Assembly (NCBI RefSeq): GCF_042661025.1
Contig: NZ_JBHSWH010000001.1
Span: 1,240,001-1,304,000, forward strand
DNA: 64,000 nucleotides
Reading direction: 5' to 3'
Source of the DNA: Flexivirga alba
Lineage (GTDB): Bacteria; Actinomycetota; Actinomycetes; Actinomycetales; Dermatophilaceae
In this document: one piece after another, positions 7,706 to 16,466 of the stretch
How the letters are laid out: every line of letters begins with the position of its first letter
Position numbering within the stretch: position 1 is the first letter of the stretch
The notes under the pieces: model-generated
The model's input: the letters and a program-made list of their open reading frames with translations, nothing else
Database searches by the model: none
What the model was told of the DNA's origin: nothing
Made by a program: the position numbers and the translations under genes

Positions 7706-9129
7706 GGCGGGCTACGGCAACTCGAGTGCCGATCGCGCTGATGCTGGCGATCGGTGTCTGCGCGGCGGCGTCGTGCTCCGGTCCCTCGTCCGGCAGCGCC
7801 GAGTCGCGCGCGCCGGGCACCGCGTCATCCGGCGCCACACCGGCGCGGGCAGGGGATCCGAACACGTCCTGGACGTCATACCACGCGAACGACGCGCGCA
7901 CGGGAGCTGTGGCAGCCACCTCGCCGCCGCTCACATCGAGCCACATCGCTTGGGCGGCAAACCTCGGCGGAGCCGTCCGCGGCCAGCCACTGGTGGTCGG
8001 CCGTCGCATCATCGCCGCGACCGAGTCGAATCGGGTCGTCGCCCTCAACCCAGTCAACGGAAAAGTGTTGTGGTCGCGGACAATTGGCGCGCCGCTGCGA
8101 AATGTCGCGCAGGCCGCAGGCTGCGGCAACATCGATCCCTTGGGCATCACGAGCACCGCCGTCGCGGACCCCACGACGAACACCGTCTACGTGGTCGGCG
8201 AGATCGATGTGCGCGGCGTCGTCCACCACCAGCTCGTGGGTCTCGACGTGTCGACGGGTCGCATCCGGCTCAGCGTCTCGGCCGACCCGCCGCTACCGGC
8301 GGGTGAGCGCGCGGTACACCTCTTGCAGCGGGCGGGCCTCGCAATGCGGGACGGCGTCGTCTATGTCCCGTATGGCGGGAACGCCGGCGACTGCGGCACC
8401 TATCACGGTTGGGTCGTCGGGGTGAACACCGTTGCAAATAAACCGAATTCGGTGTTCGAAGTGGCGCCGGGCAGCCAGGGCGGCGCCATCTGGTCGAGCG
8501 GCGGCGCGCCGGCCATCGACGGACGCGGCAACGTGTTCGTCTCGACCGGCAACGCCAACCCGTTCCCGTCCGCGACCCCTGACCCGGCGAGGTACGCCGA
8601 AAGCGTGCTCAAGCTCAGCCCGACCCTTCGTGTGGAGGCGCAGTTCAAGGACCGGAAGTCGAGCGGCGACGCCGACCTCGGCACCGGCAACCCGGTCCTG
8701 CTGCCGAACGGCGAAGTGTTCGCCGTCGGCAAGACCGACATCGGCTACTTCCTGCGCCAATCCGATCTTGGCCAGGTCGCGGCCGTGCCAGACGTCTGCG
8801 GGAGCGACCCGGACGGAGGGCCGGCGTATGACGCCAGCACCCGCCGACTGTTCGTCCCGTGCCGCGGCGGCGGCATCCAGGTGATCGACGTGGCGACGCA
8901 CCGGCTCGGGCCACTGTTGGCCGGTGCGGACAGCGCGCCGATCGTGATCGGCACACAGGTGTGGGCGCTGGACACCGGAAGCGGGCGGCTCACGACATAC
9001 GACGTCAAGACGCTCAGGAAGATCCAGAGCGTGCCTGTCGGCACGTCGGTGCCGGTCTTCACCTCACCCAGCACCGGCGCCGGGCTGGTCATCGTCGGCA
9101 CCACGCAGGGCGTCACGGCGTTCGGCTGA
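7702..9129 (+). CDS. PQQ-like beta-propeller lipoprotein
   Basis: 475 residues from a GTG at 7702 that overlaps the restored sigma-factor stop (GTGA), so the two genes form one operon. The N-terminus is a lipoprotein signal with candidate lipidated cysteines at 20 and 25 (AASC), followed by a Ser/Gly/Ala-rich linker. The rest is made of PQQ-repeat blades, for example VVALNPVNGKVLWSRTIG and VVGLDVSTGRIRLSV. Such propellers sit on the outer face of the membrane; some are enzymes, many are scaffolds. No catalytic signature was recognised. Co-transcription with a sigma factor makes an envelope-stress or signal-reception role possible (inference). Confidence 0.85.
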   Translation: MRRATATRVPIALMLAIGVCAAASCSGPSSGSAESRAPGTASSGATPARAGDPNTSWTSYHANDARTGAVAATSPPLTSSHIAWAANLGGAVRGQPLVVGRRIIAATESNRVVALNPVNGKVLWSRTIGAPLRNVAQAAGCGNIDPLGITSTAVADPTTNTVYVVGEIDVRGVVHHQLVGLDVSTGRIRLSVSADPPLPAGERAVHLLQRAGLAMRDGVVYVPYGGNAGDCGTYHGWVVGVNTVANKPNSVFEVAPGSQGGAIWSSGGAPAIDGRGNVFVSTGNANPFPSATPDPARYAESVLKLSPTLRVEAQFKDRKSSGDADLGTGNPVLLPNGEVFAVGKTDIGYFLRQSDLGQVAAVPDVCGSDPDGGPAYDASTRRLFVPCRGGGIQVIDVATHRLGPLLAGADSAPIVIGTQVWALDTGSGRLTTYDVKTLRKIQSVPVGTSVPVFTSPSTGAGLVIVGTTQGVTAFG

Positions 9130-9136
9130 CCGGCGG

Positions 9137-10171
9137 TCAGGCTTGGCGACGCCGCAGCAGCAGCACGGTCACCGCGAGCAGCAGAGCGGCGATGACGGTC
9201 AGCCAGCCGAATTCGATCCACTGGAAAGCGTGGTAGCGGCCGGCGGGCTGGTAGCTGGTGACCTGGCGGTAGCCGTGTTGGACGAGATAGTGGACCGGGT
9301 CGACGACTCCGCTGCCGGGCGACGCCTGGGCGCGGGAGTTCCCGCTCGGGAGCTGCTGAATACCGGCAGCCTGCAGCACCTGGTTGAGCTGCCCGACGGC
9401 GACTCGATGTCCGCCTTTGGTCCACCATTGCCCGACGGTGAGGTCGGCGCTTTTGATCTGCAGTTTGGTCGTGGTCAGCGGCGTCGCGTAGTGCTGGCGA
9501 AGCCCCAATGAGACTGCTGCCGCGACGCCGAACCAGAGCAGGATCGTGGTGACGATGGCGGGGACGATCCGGCGCCATACGAGTCCGGCCAGGACACCGA
9601 TGGAGAAGGCGAGGAGCGCCCAACCGGTGACCGCCGGTGCGACGGCCGGGAACAGCGAGCCGTCCATCTGCTGGGCGACGCCCGCTGAGACGAGAGGACG
9701 GTTGCGCCAGGCGATCAACTCGCCGAAGGCGGTCATGAGGATCGCGGTTCCCACGATGCCCGGGGCCAGGAGTGCCAGGGTCCAGCGCACCCGGCCGACG
9801 CCTTGGGTCCAGGCGTATCGGTAGGTGCCGGTCTCCAGCTCGCGGGCCAACAACGGCGCCCCGACGAATGCCCCGACCACACCGGGTGCCAGCACCTGGA
9901 CGAAACCGAGCAGGCCGGTGCTGCCGTACTTGTTCTGGAAGTTGTTCAGCTGGAAGGTGCAGCTGGCCGAGTTGCGCGAGGTGCAGGAACGCCACGCGTC
10001 ATACGCCTGATGGATCTGCAGCCCGCTGACGAGGAAGTAGACGGCGACCAGGCCCAGGACGCCGACCGTGGCCACGAGGGCGAATCGGTAATGACGCCAC
10101 GCGACCCACACCAGCCGGCGCCAGGGCACAGCGCGGGTCGAGGCGGAGGGGACGGCTGCGAGCGTTGTCAT
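9137..10171 (-). CDS. ABC-2 type transporter permease
   Basis: 344 residues from the ATG at 10171, which overlaps the stop of the ATPase gene (ATGA). About six hydrophobic segments are visible, the first at residues 20-42 after the VAWRHYRFALVA entry. The large loop after TM1 carries two cysteines (WRSCTSRNSASCTF). Repeated Trp/Arg-rich turns (GVGRVRWTLALL) resemble permeases of GntR-regulated ABC systems of the YtrA type. With the ATPase it should export or protect against a lipid-like or peptide antibiotic substrate; the substrate is unknown. Confidence 0.85.
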   Translation of the reverse strand: MTTLAAVPSASTRAVPWRRLVWVAWRHYRFALVATVGVLGLVAVYFLVSGLQIHQAYDAWRSCTSRNSASCTFQLNNFQNKYGSTGLLGFVQVLAPGVVGAFVGAPLLARELETGTYRYAWTQGVGRVRWTLALLAPGIVGTAILMTAFGELIAWRNRPLVSAGVAQQMDGSLFPAVAPAVTGWALLAFSIGVLAGLVWRRIVPAIVTTILLWFGVAAAVSLGLRQHYATPLTTTKLQIKSADLTVGQWWTKGGHRVAVGQLNQVLQAAGIQQLPSGNSRAQASPGSGVVDPVHYLVQHGYRQVTSYQPAGRYHAFQWIEFGWLTVIAALLLAVTVLLLRRRQA

Positions 10172-11049
10172 CGGGCGACTCCGAGCAAGGATGAGGGTTG
10201 GGGATGGGTGCTCTCGCGCAGGTAGGCCATCGAGAGTTCCTCGATGCCGACCGGTCGCGTCTCGCACCCGGGTGGGAGACCGTGGGCAGCTGAGACCTTC
10301 GCGACGCAGTGCATCCGAGGACCGCTCGTCCGTGACTCGATAATCTCGCTGTCGGAGAGGTCGGCGTCGGCCGGACAGGTGACGAACCGGTGGTCGGCAA
10401 GCAGCGAGTCGACCGTGCCGGTGAGGCGAATCTGGCCGTGTGTCAACAGGATCAGGAAGTCGGCCACCCGCTCGAGTTCGGCGAGAACATGGGAGGACAG
10501 CACGACGGACACGCCGTCCTCGGCCATCGCTGTCATGACGGTCGCCATGAAGTCGTGTCTGGCCAACGGGTCCAGAGACGCCGTCGGCTCGTCGAGGACG
10601 AGCAGCCGGGGATGGCGGGCGATCGCCAGGGTCAGCGCCAGTTGGGCGTGCTGGCCGCCGGAGAGGCTGCCCGTCCGTTGCTTGGGGTTGATCCCCAGGT
10701 CCGCCAGCCGCTGTATGGCGTAGGGCATGTCGAGGGACTGGTTGAGATTGCGCGTCAGATGCAACATGTCGGCCACGGAGTACCGGCGGTACAAGGGCAT
10801 GTCCTGAGCAACGAACGCGATGCCGTCCCGGGAGGCAGGTGACCCGGCCGGCTCACCGCTAAGCACTCGCACCTCGCCCTCGCTGGGAGAGGCGAGCCCG
10901 ACGACAAGGTGCAGGAACGTCGACTTGCCGGCGCCGTTGGGACCGACCAGCGCCACCAGATGACCTTCAGGAACGGCGATCGTGCAGTCGCGCAAAGCCC
11001 ACGAGTGGCCGTACCGACGGCCCAGGCCCGAGGTTTCGATGACGTTCAT
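10168..11049 (-). CDS. ABC transporter ATP-binding protein
   Basis: 293 residues from the ATG at 11049, chosen because GGAGGAGGG lies just upstream; a longer frame to 11187 has no ribosome site. Walker A GPNGAGKS, Q-loop VAQDMPLY, signature LSGGQHAQLALT (a variant of LSGGQ), Walker B LLVLDEPTASLDP and the switch His in SSHVL are all present, so the ATPase should be active. The last 80 residues are a C-terminal extension typical of exporters. It is the middle gene of the GntR-ATPase-permease operon. Confidence 0.92.
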   Translation of the reverse strand: MNVIETSGLGRRYGHSWALRDCTIAVPEGHLVALVGPNGAGKSTFLHLVVGLASPSEGEVRVLSGEPAGSPASRDGIAFVAQDMPLYRRYSVADMLHLTRNLNQSLDMPYAIQRLADLGINPKQRTGSLSGGQHAQLALTLAIARHPRLLVLDEPTASLDPLARHDFMATVMTAMAEDGVSVVLSSHVLAELERVADFLILLTHGQIRLTGTVDSLLADHRFVTCPADADLSDSEIIESRTSGPRMHCVAKVSAAHGLPPGCETRPVGIEELSMAYLRESTHPQPSSLLGVAR

Positions 11050-11116
11050 GCCGTTGCCCTCCTCCGTCGGGCTCCGGCATTCACCCTGAGCTCTATTGGT
11101 CGCTCGCTTCGCTCGC

Positions 11117-11599
11117 TCATGCCACCCCGCCTGCCCGCCGCCCGCCTTGCCCGTCGCCGCGGGCGGCCGACCCGCGGCGCTCAGCAAAATCCCGGAGGGT
11201 GCTCGAGAAGAGTGCGTTGACGCCGTCCAGGTCGAGGCCCGACGCGTCGGCGTCGGCCAGCCACCTGAGCAGCGACTTGCGCAAGCCGTTGAGCCCAGCG
11301 AGGTCGACCGGGTCCAGGGTCTGCTCGATGAAAGTCCCCTGGCCGGGTCGCCCGGCGGTCAGGCCCTTGCTCTCCAGGTCTCGGTATGCCTTCAGCACTG
11401 TGTTCGGGTTGATCGCCAGATCGGCAACGACCTCACGCACTTTCGGGAGTTGGTCGCCCGGCTTGAGGTAGCCCAGCCGCAGCGCCTGCTCGACCTGTTG
11501 CACAAGCTGCAGGTATGTCGGCACGCCCGATCCGGGATCAAGAACGAACGCGATCGGCGCCTCCCGACCGACGCCGTTTACTTGTTTATCTATGGTCAT
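11117..11599 (-). CDS. GntR family (YtrA subfamily) regulator of the ABC operon
   Basis: 160 residues from the ATG at 11599. The winged helix at about 25-85 reads GVPTYLQLVQQVEQALRLG...LPKVREVVADLAINPNTVLKAYRDLESKGL, the classic GntR form, followed by a short C-terminal helix region typical of YtrA proteins that sit with ABC-2 genes. It is first in the operon with 67 bases before the ATPase. The palindrome CTATG-GT-CATAG at 11590-11601 overlaps its start codon and could be the autoregulatory operator. Expected role: repress the operon until a cell-envelope signal appears. Confidence 0.88.
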   Translation of the reverse strand: MTIDKQVNGVGREAPIAFVLDPGSGVPTYLQLVQQVEQALRLGYLKPGDQLPKVREVVADLAINPNTVLKAYRDLESKGLTAGRPGQGTFIEQTLDPVDLAGLNGLRKSLLRWLADADASGLDLDGVNALFSSTLRDFAERRGSAARGDGQGGRRAGGVA

Positions 11600-11682
11600 A
11601 GTTAAAGAGTAGATCCAGGTGGGCCGTGGGGCAAGAGCCACGTGCGCGGAACATCGAGCACGCAGTGACGGTTGGGACCGTC

Positions 11683-12471
11683 ATGACCACACTCGCCGTA
11701 CGCACCATTGACGCCCTTCGCCAGGAACACGACGCGCTTGCGGGTGTCGCCGCAGCCTTGACCGACGACCAATTGTCCGGACCTTCGGGGGCGAGCGAAT
11801 GGTCCGCCGCCCAAGTGCTTTCGCACCTGGGCAGCGGCGCCGAGATCACGCTCGCGCTCCTGCGTGCCGAGCTCGGCGAGGGCGATGCCGCCGGCGAGGA
11901 CTTCAACCGTTCGGTGTGGGATCGGTGGGACGCGGCAGGGCCGGCGGACCAACGCGCCTGGTTCGTCGAGCACGACGCCCGCTTGGTCGAGGCGCTGGAG
12001 GCTCTGACACCGGAGCAGCACGCGTCGCTCACGTTGCCGATCGGGTTCCTTCCCGCGCCCGCGACGGTCGCGACGTTTGCCGGCCTGCGACTCAATGAGG
12101 TCGCACTTCACAGCTGGGACGTCCGGGTCGCCACCGATGGGAGCGCGCGTCTCGTCGACGCCAGCGTGACCGCTCTCCTCGAGCAGCTCTCGGGAGATCT
12201 AGCAGTCCTGGTGGGGTTCGCCGGCAAGGCCGACCGCGTCGACCAGCGCGTCGTCCTCGCCGTGGGGGACAGCGGGTATGGCGTGCTGATCGACGACAGT
12301 GTGAGCCTGGCACCCAAGGTCGACGGGGTGACGGCCACGTTCGCCGGTGCGCCGGAAGCCGCCCTGCGTCTGGTCTTCGGGCGGCTCGGCGCGGCATACA
12401 CACCGGCCGACGTGGCGGTCACCGGCAACGTCACGCTCGACGAACTGCGTGCGGTCTTCCCGGGCTTCTGA
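11683..12471 (+). CDS. Maleylpyruvate isomerase-type mycothiol-dependent (DinB-like) protein
   Basis: 262 residues from the ATG at 11683. The N-terminal four-helix bundle (TIDALRQEHDALAGVAAALTDDQLSGPSGASEWSAAQVLSHLG, given in pieces in the family as WTVADVLAHL) matches the actinobacterial maleylpyruvate isomerase N-terminal family, with a His in the L-x-H-L position and a second near LRLNEVALHSWDV. These proteins use a metal and mycothiol. The C-terminal half (from about 170) is a smaller sterol-carrier-like domain ending LDELRAVFPGF. It is divergent from the GntR operon. The substrate is unknown. Confidence 0.8.
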   Translation: MTTLAVRTIDALRQEHDALAGVAAALTDDQLSGPSGASEWSAAQVLSHLGSGAEITLALLRAELGEGDAAGEDFNRSVWDRWDAAGPADQRAWFVEHDARLVEALEALTPEQHASLTLPIGFLPAPATVATFAGLRLNEVALHSWDVRVATDGSARLVDASVTALLEQLSGDLAVLVGFAGKADRVDQRVVLAVGDSGYGVLIDDSVSLAPKVDGVTATFAGAPEAALRLVFGRLGAAYTPADVAVTGNVTLDELRAVFPGF

Positions 12472-12477
12472 GACGGG

Positions 12478-13203
12478 TCAGACGGCGACGCGTCCGCCGT
12501 CGGCCGGCAGAATCGCGCCATAGATGAAGCTGGCGTCGTCTGAAGCGAGGAAGACGACGGCGGCGGCGATCTCCTCGGGTATGGCGCTCTGCCCGGCCGG
12601 CGTGCTGGCGGCGAGCGCATCGAACGTGTCGCCCATGGCCGCACTCGCCGGAGTGCGCGTCGGCCCGGGGGCGACGGCGTTGATCCGGACGTGCGGTGCG
12701 TACTCCGCGGTCCAGGATTTCGTCAGCGTCTCGAGCGCAGCCTTGGATGCGCCGTAGGCCGCCAGGCCGTTCATGCCGACTGCCGCGGCCATGGTGGAGA
12801 TGTTGATGATCGAGCCGCCGCCCCTGGCCGCCATACGGGGTGCGATCGCTGCGGTGAGGAAGAACGGCGCCTTGACGTTGATGTCGAAGGTCGCGTCGAA
12901 GGCCTCCTCGGTCATCTGCGCGGTCGGTCCGCCCGGGAAGATCCCCGCGTTGTTCACCAGCACGTCGACGTCGCTTGCGACTTCGGCGAGCCGCTGGACG
13001 TCCGCGAAGCTGCCCAGGTCAGCGGCGATGAATTTGGCTGTGCCGCCTGCTGATTCGATGCCCGCGACGACCGAGTCACCGCGCGCATGGTTGCGACCGG
13101 TGATGATCACCGCGGCACCCTCGCTCGCGAGGCGTTGTGCGACGGCCTGGCCGATGCCCGAGGTCGCGCCGGTGATGAGTGCTGTCTTGCCGTGCAAGGT
13201 CAT
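12478..13203 (-). CDS. SDR family oxidoreductase
   Basis: 241 residues from the ATG at 13203. Classical SDR: the NAD(P) motif TGATSGIG at residues 11-18, NNAG, the catalytic Ser in INISTM, YGASK with the active Tyr and Lys, and a PGPTRT loop. The Arg in GRNHARG after the second strand favours NADP(H). It faces a TetR gene across a promoter with two palindromes, so the two are probably a regulator-target pair, a common arrangement for detoxifying SDRs. Confidence 0.9.
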   Translation of the reverse strand: MTLHGKTALITGATSGIGQAVAQRLASEGAAVIITGRNHARGDSVVAGIESAGGTAKFIAADLGSFADVQRLAEVASDVDVLVNNAGIFPGGPTAQMTEEAFDATFDINVKAPFFLTAAIAPRMAARGGGSIINISTMAAAVGMNGLAAYGASKAALETLTKSWTAEYAPHVRINAVAPGPTRTPASAAMGDTFDALAASTPAGQSAIPEEIAAAVVFLASDDASFIYGAILPADGGRVAV

Positions 13204-13234
13204 GAGTCTCGTCCGATCAGAAGTGCTGCGAAAA

Positions 13235-13282
13235 TGGATTACGCGATCCACTCTACATGCAAATGGATCGCGCACTCCATTT
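13235..13282. promoter_or_regulatory. Two TetR-type operators between the SDR and TetR genes
   Basis: Two related palindromes lie between the divergent starts: TGGAT-N6-ATCCA at 13235-13250 and AAATGGA-N8-TCCATTT at 13261-13282. Both arms are perfect and the spacers share a CGCG core. Placement fits one TetR dimer repressing both promoters. Confidence 0.65.
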
Positions 13283-13298
13283 TGGCTAGACTGTGTCC

Positions 13299-13903
13299 AT
13301 GACCACCACGGCTCCGCGTCGACTCACGCGCAAGGGGAGGAGACCCGTCAGCGGATCGTCACCGCGGCGGCCGACCTGATCTTCGAGCAGGGCGTCGCCC
13401 ATACGACGATCGAGGACGTGCGGGCGGCGGCGGGAGTGTCGAGTTCGCAGCTCTACCACTACTTCGAGGACAAGCCGGCCCTGGTGCGGGCGGTCATCGA
13501 GCACCAGACCGACACCATCGTCGAGGGACAGGAGACGTTCGACCTCAGCACGCTGGACGGCATGCGCGTATGGCGGGACTGGGTCGTGCAGCACCAGCTC
13601 GAGATCGACTGCACCGGTGGCTGCCCCATCGGTTCTCTCGGCAGTGAACTGGCCGAAACCGACTCCGACGGAAGGGATTTGGTCGCCGCCGGGTTCCAGC
13701 GCTGGGCGGCCGCCATCCAGAGCGGTCTACGCGAGATGTCTGCACAGGGCCGGCTCGCACCGGATGCCGACCCCGACCGCCTTGCGCTGGCATTGCTGGC
13801 TGCGCTGCAGGGCGGCTTGCTGCTGACTCAGATCGAGCGCGACACCAAGGCCCTGGAGGCGGGCCTTGATGCCGTGATCGATCTCATCGGTCGCTCGTCC
13901 TGA
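13299..13903 (+). pseudogene. TetR/AcrR family regulator, frame broken by one base near the 5' end (probably a sequence error)
   Basis: The natural start is the ATG at 13299 (MTTTAPRRLTRKG). After the GGGG run at 13334-13337 the TetR sequence continues in another frame: EETRQRIVTAAADLIFEQGVAHTTIEDV, the helix-turn-helix SSSQLYHYFEDK, and a C-terminal ligand domain with TGGCPIGSLGSEL ending at 13903. One extra G gives a clean 201-residue protein with an LTRKG-x-x-TRQRI entry typical of the family. No start codon exists in the downstream frame before the HTH, so a real mutation would abolish the protein. The operators and the intact body point to a sequencing deletion. Confidence 0.8.
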
Positions 13904-13927
13904 GTCACCCGCCATACACACCTCGCC

Positions 13928-14686
13928 TCAGTTGGCGCCGATCACTGTGAAGCTCGAATCCTCAAAGATGTGATGCATATTCGTGCCGATGCTGTGGACT
14001 TCGTAGTCGCCGCTGACGAGTTTGACGACCCGGTCGACGATGCCGCCCGGATACTTCGCGAGCGCGGTTGCGACGGCTTTGTCGGCCGTCTGCGCATCGA
14101 CGATCGTGCCCTGGCCCTCGGTGTATGACGGGATCGTCCCGTAGGACTTCGAGGTGTTCTGTTGGCCGGGTTGCATGGCCGCAACCTCCGGCGCGGCGGT
14201 CGTGTAGGAACTGCCGGCCGGCTCGACGGTCACCTGGGTTGCGGCGATCGCCTTTCCGTTCACGGTGCCGAGGACCAGCACGCCGGCCCCGGACTTGATC
14301 GCCGTTGCACTCGTCGTCGTGGCGCTGCCGTTGGTGGCGTCGCGGTAGGTGGTCGCCGACGTCGTGTTCACGGTGATCTGTGCTCCGACCGGGGTCGTCA
14401 CCGTGAACCCGCTGGATGACGTGCCGCTGACGACGCCCGAGGTGCCGCCGGGCTCATTGGTGGAGCGTGCGTTCGAGCCGCTGCCCGCGGCCGGGAAGTG
14501 ACCGCTCGACGAGCTCGCGCTCGGGCTGGAAACGGCAGTCGACTGCGACCCCGATCCGGCCGCGACGGCGATGCCGGTGCCGCCTCCGACGACGATCACC
14601 GCAGCCGCGGCAACGAGAGCGATGTTCCGTCTGCGCGAGAAAAAGCGCCGGATGGGCGATGTGCGGCCCGCATCTTCGTTGTTCAT
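13928..14686 (-). CDS. Membrane-anchored DUF5666-like protein
   Basis: 252 residues from the ATG at 14686, with GAGAGG nine bases upstream. A basic N-terminus (RRFFSRRRN) precedes one transmembrane or signal segment at about 21-42. A Ser/Gly-rich linker follows, then a beta-rich segment GVVSGTSSSGFTVTTPVGAQITVNT of the DUF5666 type (small beta-barrel repeats). The C-terminal 60 residues (ADKAVATALAKYPGGIVDRVVKL...YEVHSIG) resemble a PepSY-like fold. Secretion to the cell surface is likely. No function can be assigned. Confidence 0.7.
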   Translation of the reverse strand: MNNEDAGRTSPIRRFFSRRRNIALVAAAAVIVVGGGTGIAVAAGSGSQSTAVSSPSASSSSGHFPAAGSGSNARSTNEPGGTSGVVSGTSSSGFTVTTPVGAQITVNTTSATTYRDATNGSATTTSATAIKSGAGVLVLGTVNGKAIAATQVTVEPAGSSYTTAAPEVAAMQPGQQNTSKSYGTIPSYTEGQGTIVDAQTADKAVATALAKYPGGIVDRVVKLVSGDYEVHSIGTNMHHIFEDSSFTVIGAN

Positions 14687-14797
14687 GGAAGTCAACCTCT
14701 CTTGGTTGCAGAACAGGTTGACCCCTCTTCCTCTCGCACGCCCCTGGTCACCTTGTGAGCCGTCTGTGTGCCTCGTATGGCGGACAGCCCTCCCGGT

Positions 14798-15436
14798 TCA
14801 GCCCCGGATCGCAGCGGTGTCCCGACGGAACTGACGCTGGCCGATCAGCTTGTATACCAACCGAACTGGGGCCGGAATGACCTGCATGAACGTCCTTCGT
14901 TCAGCAGCGTCGGTCTCCTCGGTGATGTGGCCGAGCATGACCAGTCGCCGCGGGATCGGGATCGCGGTCATGCCGTGCTTGCCGAGTGCGTTCCATTCCT
15001 TCTGGGTGATCGTCACCGACACGATGGGCAGGATCTTCTCCTCTTCCTCCGCCAGGTGCTCGATCAGTGACGGCATCGCGTCCTCGACGAGGGTCGCCAT
15101 ACGCTCGCCGGCCGCGGGGTCCGCGCTCGCGGTCCACGCGGGCAGCTCGGCACTGACGGCCGTGACCGCGTGGTCGACCAGTGCGTGCTGGGCGTCCATC
15201 CGGTCCATCAGCTCCGGGTCGAGCGTCGCTCGCTCGCGCAGCTTTGGGAAGAGCAGCTCGTCCTCGCCGGAGTGATGCGTGTGCAAGAAGTCCAGCATCT
15301 CGTGCGCGTGCGCGCCGACCACCTTGGACCGTGCCCGGTCATTCGCCGCAGAGCGGAAAAGCGTTGGCAGCTGGCCGATCTCACGTCGTATGACGCGGTG
15401 GATCAGCACCATCTCGTGGGTGTCGACGTTGGTCAT
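14798..15436 (-). CDS. Hemerythrin domain-containing protein
   Basis: 212 residues. The HHE pattern is visible: His13 in LIHRVIRR, HAHEMLDFLHTHHSGEDELLFPKL with the H-x3-E metal ligands, then HALVDHA and HLAEEEEKILP. These His and acidic residues bind a di-iron site that reversibly binds oxygen or senses oxidants or NO. The last 50 residues extend beyond the four-helix bundle. Its start overlaps the stop of the NmrA-like gene (ATGA), so both are translated from one transcript starting near 16.3 kb. Confidence 0.88.
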   Translation of the reverse strand: MTNVDTHEMVLIHRVIRREIGQLPTLFRSAANDRARSKVVGAHAHEMLDFLHTHHSGEDELLFPKLRERATLDPELMDRMDAQHALVDHAVTAVSAELPAWTASADPAAGERMATLVEDAMPSLIEHLAEEEEKILPIVSVTITQKEWNALGKHGMTAIPIPRRLVMLGHITEETDAAERRTFMQVIPAPVRLVYKLIGQRQFRRDTAAIRG

Positions 15437-16305
15437 CGTGACTCCTCGACGGCCGCAGCTGCGTTCTCGAAGGCCGCGCGCGGCGTGATCGCCGGCCGAC
15501 CGATGAGCTTCGCGAGGTCCTCGCTGTCGGTGAACAACTCCCCGCGCGCCAGGCCGGCATCGGCGTCCGCGACGGCCGCAGCCATCTCCGACGGCAGCCC
15601 CGCGCCAGCGAGAGCGCCGGTGTAGTCAGGGATCGGCAGATCCCGGTAGGCGATCGGGGTGCCGAGGACGTCGCTGACCGTCGCGGCCAACTCGGTCATG
15701 GTGAACGGCGTGCCGCCGAGTTCGTATGTCGCACCGACGTGTCCGTCCTGAGTCAGCACCACGACGGCCGCTGCGGCCAGATCTTCTCGGCTGGCCGCGC
15801 TGACGCGTCCGTCTCCCGCGCTACCCATCAGCGCGTGGTACTGACGGATGATCGGGAGCTGGTCGGTGTAGTTCTCGAGGTACCAGCCGTTGCGCAGGAT
15901 CGTGTATGCCGCGCCGCTCTGCTTCAGGTGGTCCTCGGTGCGGTTATGTGCTTCAGCGAGAGTCATTTTCGCGGTCGAGGCGTTGACCATGCTGGTGTAG
16001 ACGATGCGGGAGACGCCGACGCGCACGGCCGCATCGATCGCGGTGCGGGCGTTGTCGAATCTGTCGCCGACGGTCGTGGTGGACACCAGCAGCAGGGCGT
16101 CGGCGCCGGCGAATGCGTCGTCGAGCGTTGCCGGGTCGGCGAAGTCCGCGCGGCGGACCGTGACGCCCTTCCCAGCGAGGTCGGCGAGCTTGTCGAGGTC
16201 GCGGCCGGTCGCCACGATCTGCGCCGGCGGGGTTCCGGCGGCGAGGAGTTGATCGACGACGAGGCGACCCAGATGACCGGATGCGCCGGTGATGACGATG
16301 GACAT
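15433..16305 (-). CDS. NmrA-like NAD(P)H-binding oxidoreductase (QorB type)
   Basis: 290 residues from the ATG at 16305 (GAAGGAAG upstream). The N-terminus MSIVITGASGHLGRLVVDQL carries the G-A-S-G-x-L-G dinucleotide motif of atypical SDRs. There is no Tyr-x3-Lys catalytic pair, as usual for NmrA/QorB proteins. QorB-type enzymes reduce quinones; others act as redox sensors. The gene lies downstream of a double palindrome (16354-16389) and of a MarR gene on the same strand, a layout seen for quinone-sensing MarR regulators. Quinone reduction is the favoured but unproven role. Confidence 0.83.
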   Translation of the reverse strand: MSIVITGASGHLGRLVVDQLLAAGTPPAQIVATGRDLDKLADLAGKGVTVRRADFADPATLDDAFAGADALLLVSTTTVGDRFDNARTAIDAAVRVGVSRIVYTSMVNASTAKMTLAEAHNRTEDHLKQSGAAYTILRNGWYLENYTDQLPIIRQYHALMGSAGDGRVSAASREDLAAAAVVVLTQDGHVGATYELGGTPFTMTELAATVSDVLGTPIAYRDLPIPDYTGALAGAGLPSEMAAAVADADAGLARGELFTDSEDLAKLIGRPAITPRAAFENAAAAVEESR

Positions 16306-16353
16306 GGTGACTTCCTTCAGGAGAGGTAGGGCGTGGCGATCTCGTCAACGCTC

Positions 16354-16389
16354 TTGACCAAGATAGTCAACGATATTGACCAATGTCAA
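16354..16389. promoter_or_regulatory. Double palindromic operator upstream of the NmrA-like gene
   Basis: Two inverted repeats in a row: TTGAC-N7-GTCAA at 16354-16370 and TTGAC-N4-GTCAA at 16376-16389, about 50 bases before the NmrA-like start. The same half-site GTCA...TGAC recurs upstream of the neighbouring MarR gene near 17023-17037, so that regulator is the likely binder. Confidence 0.6.
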
Positions 16390-16466
16390 AACGTGAGGCG
16401 GCGCTGCCGGTGCTGGCGTCTCGGGGTGAAGGAGGTGGTGATCGGGAGGCCGCCGCTGCGGCGGCT

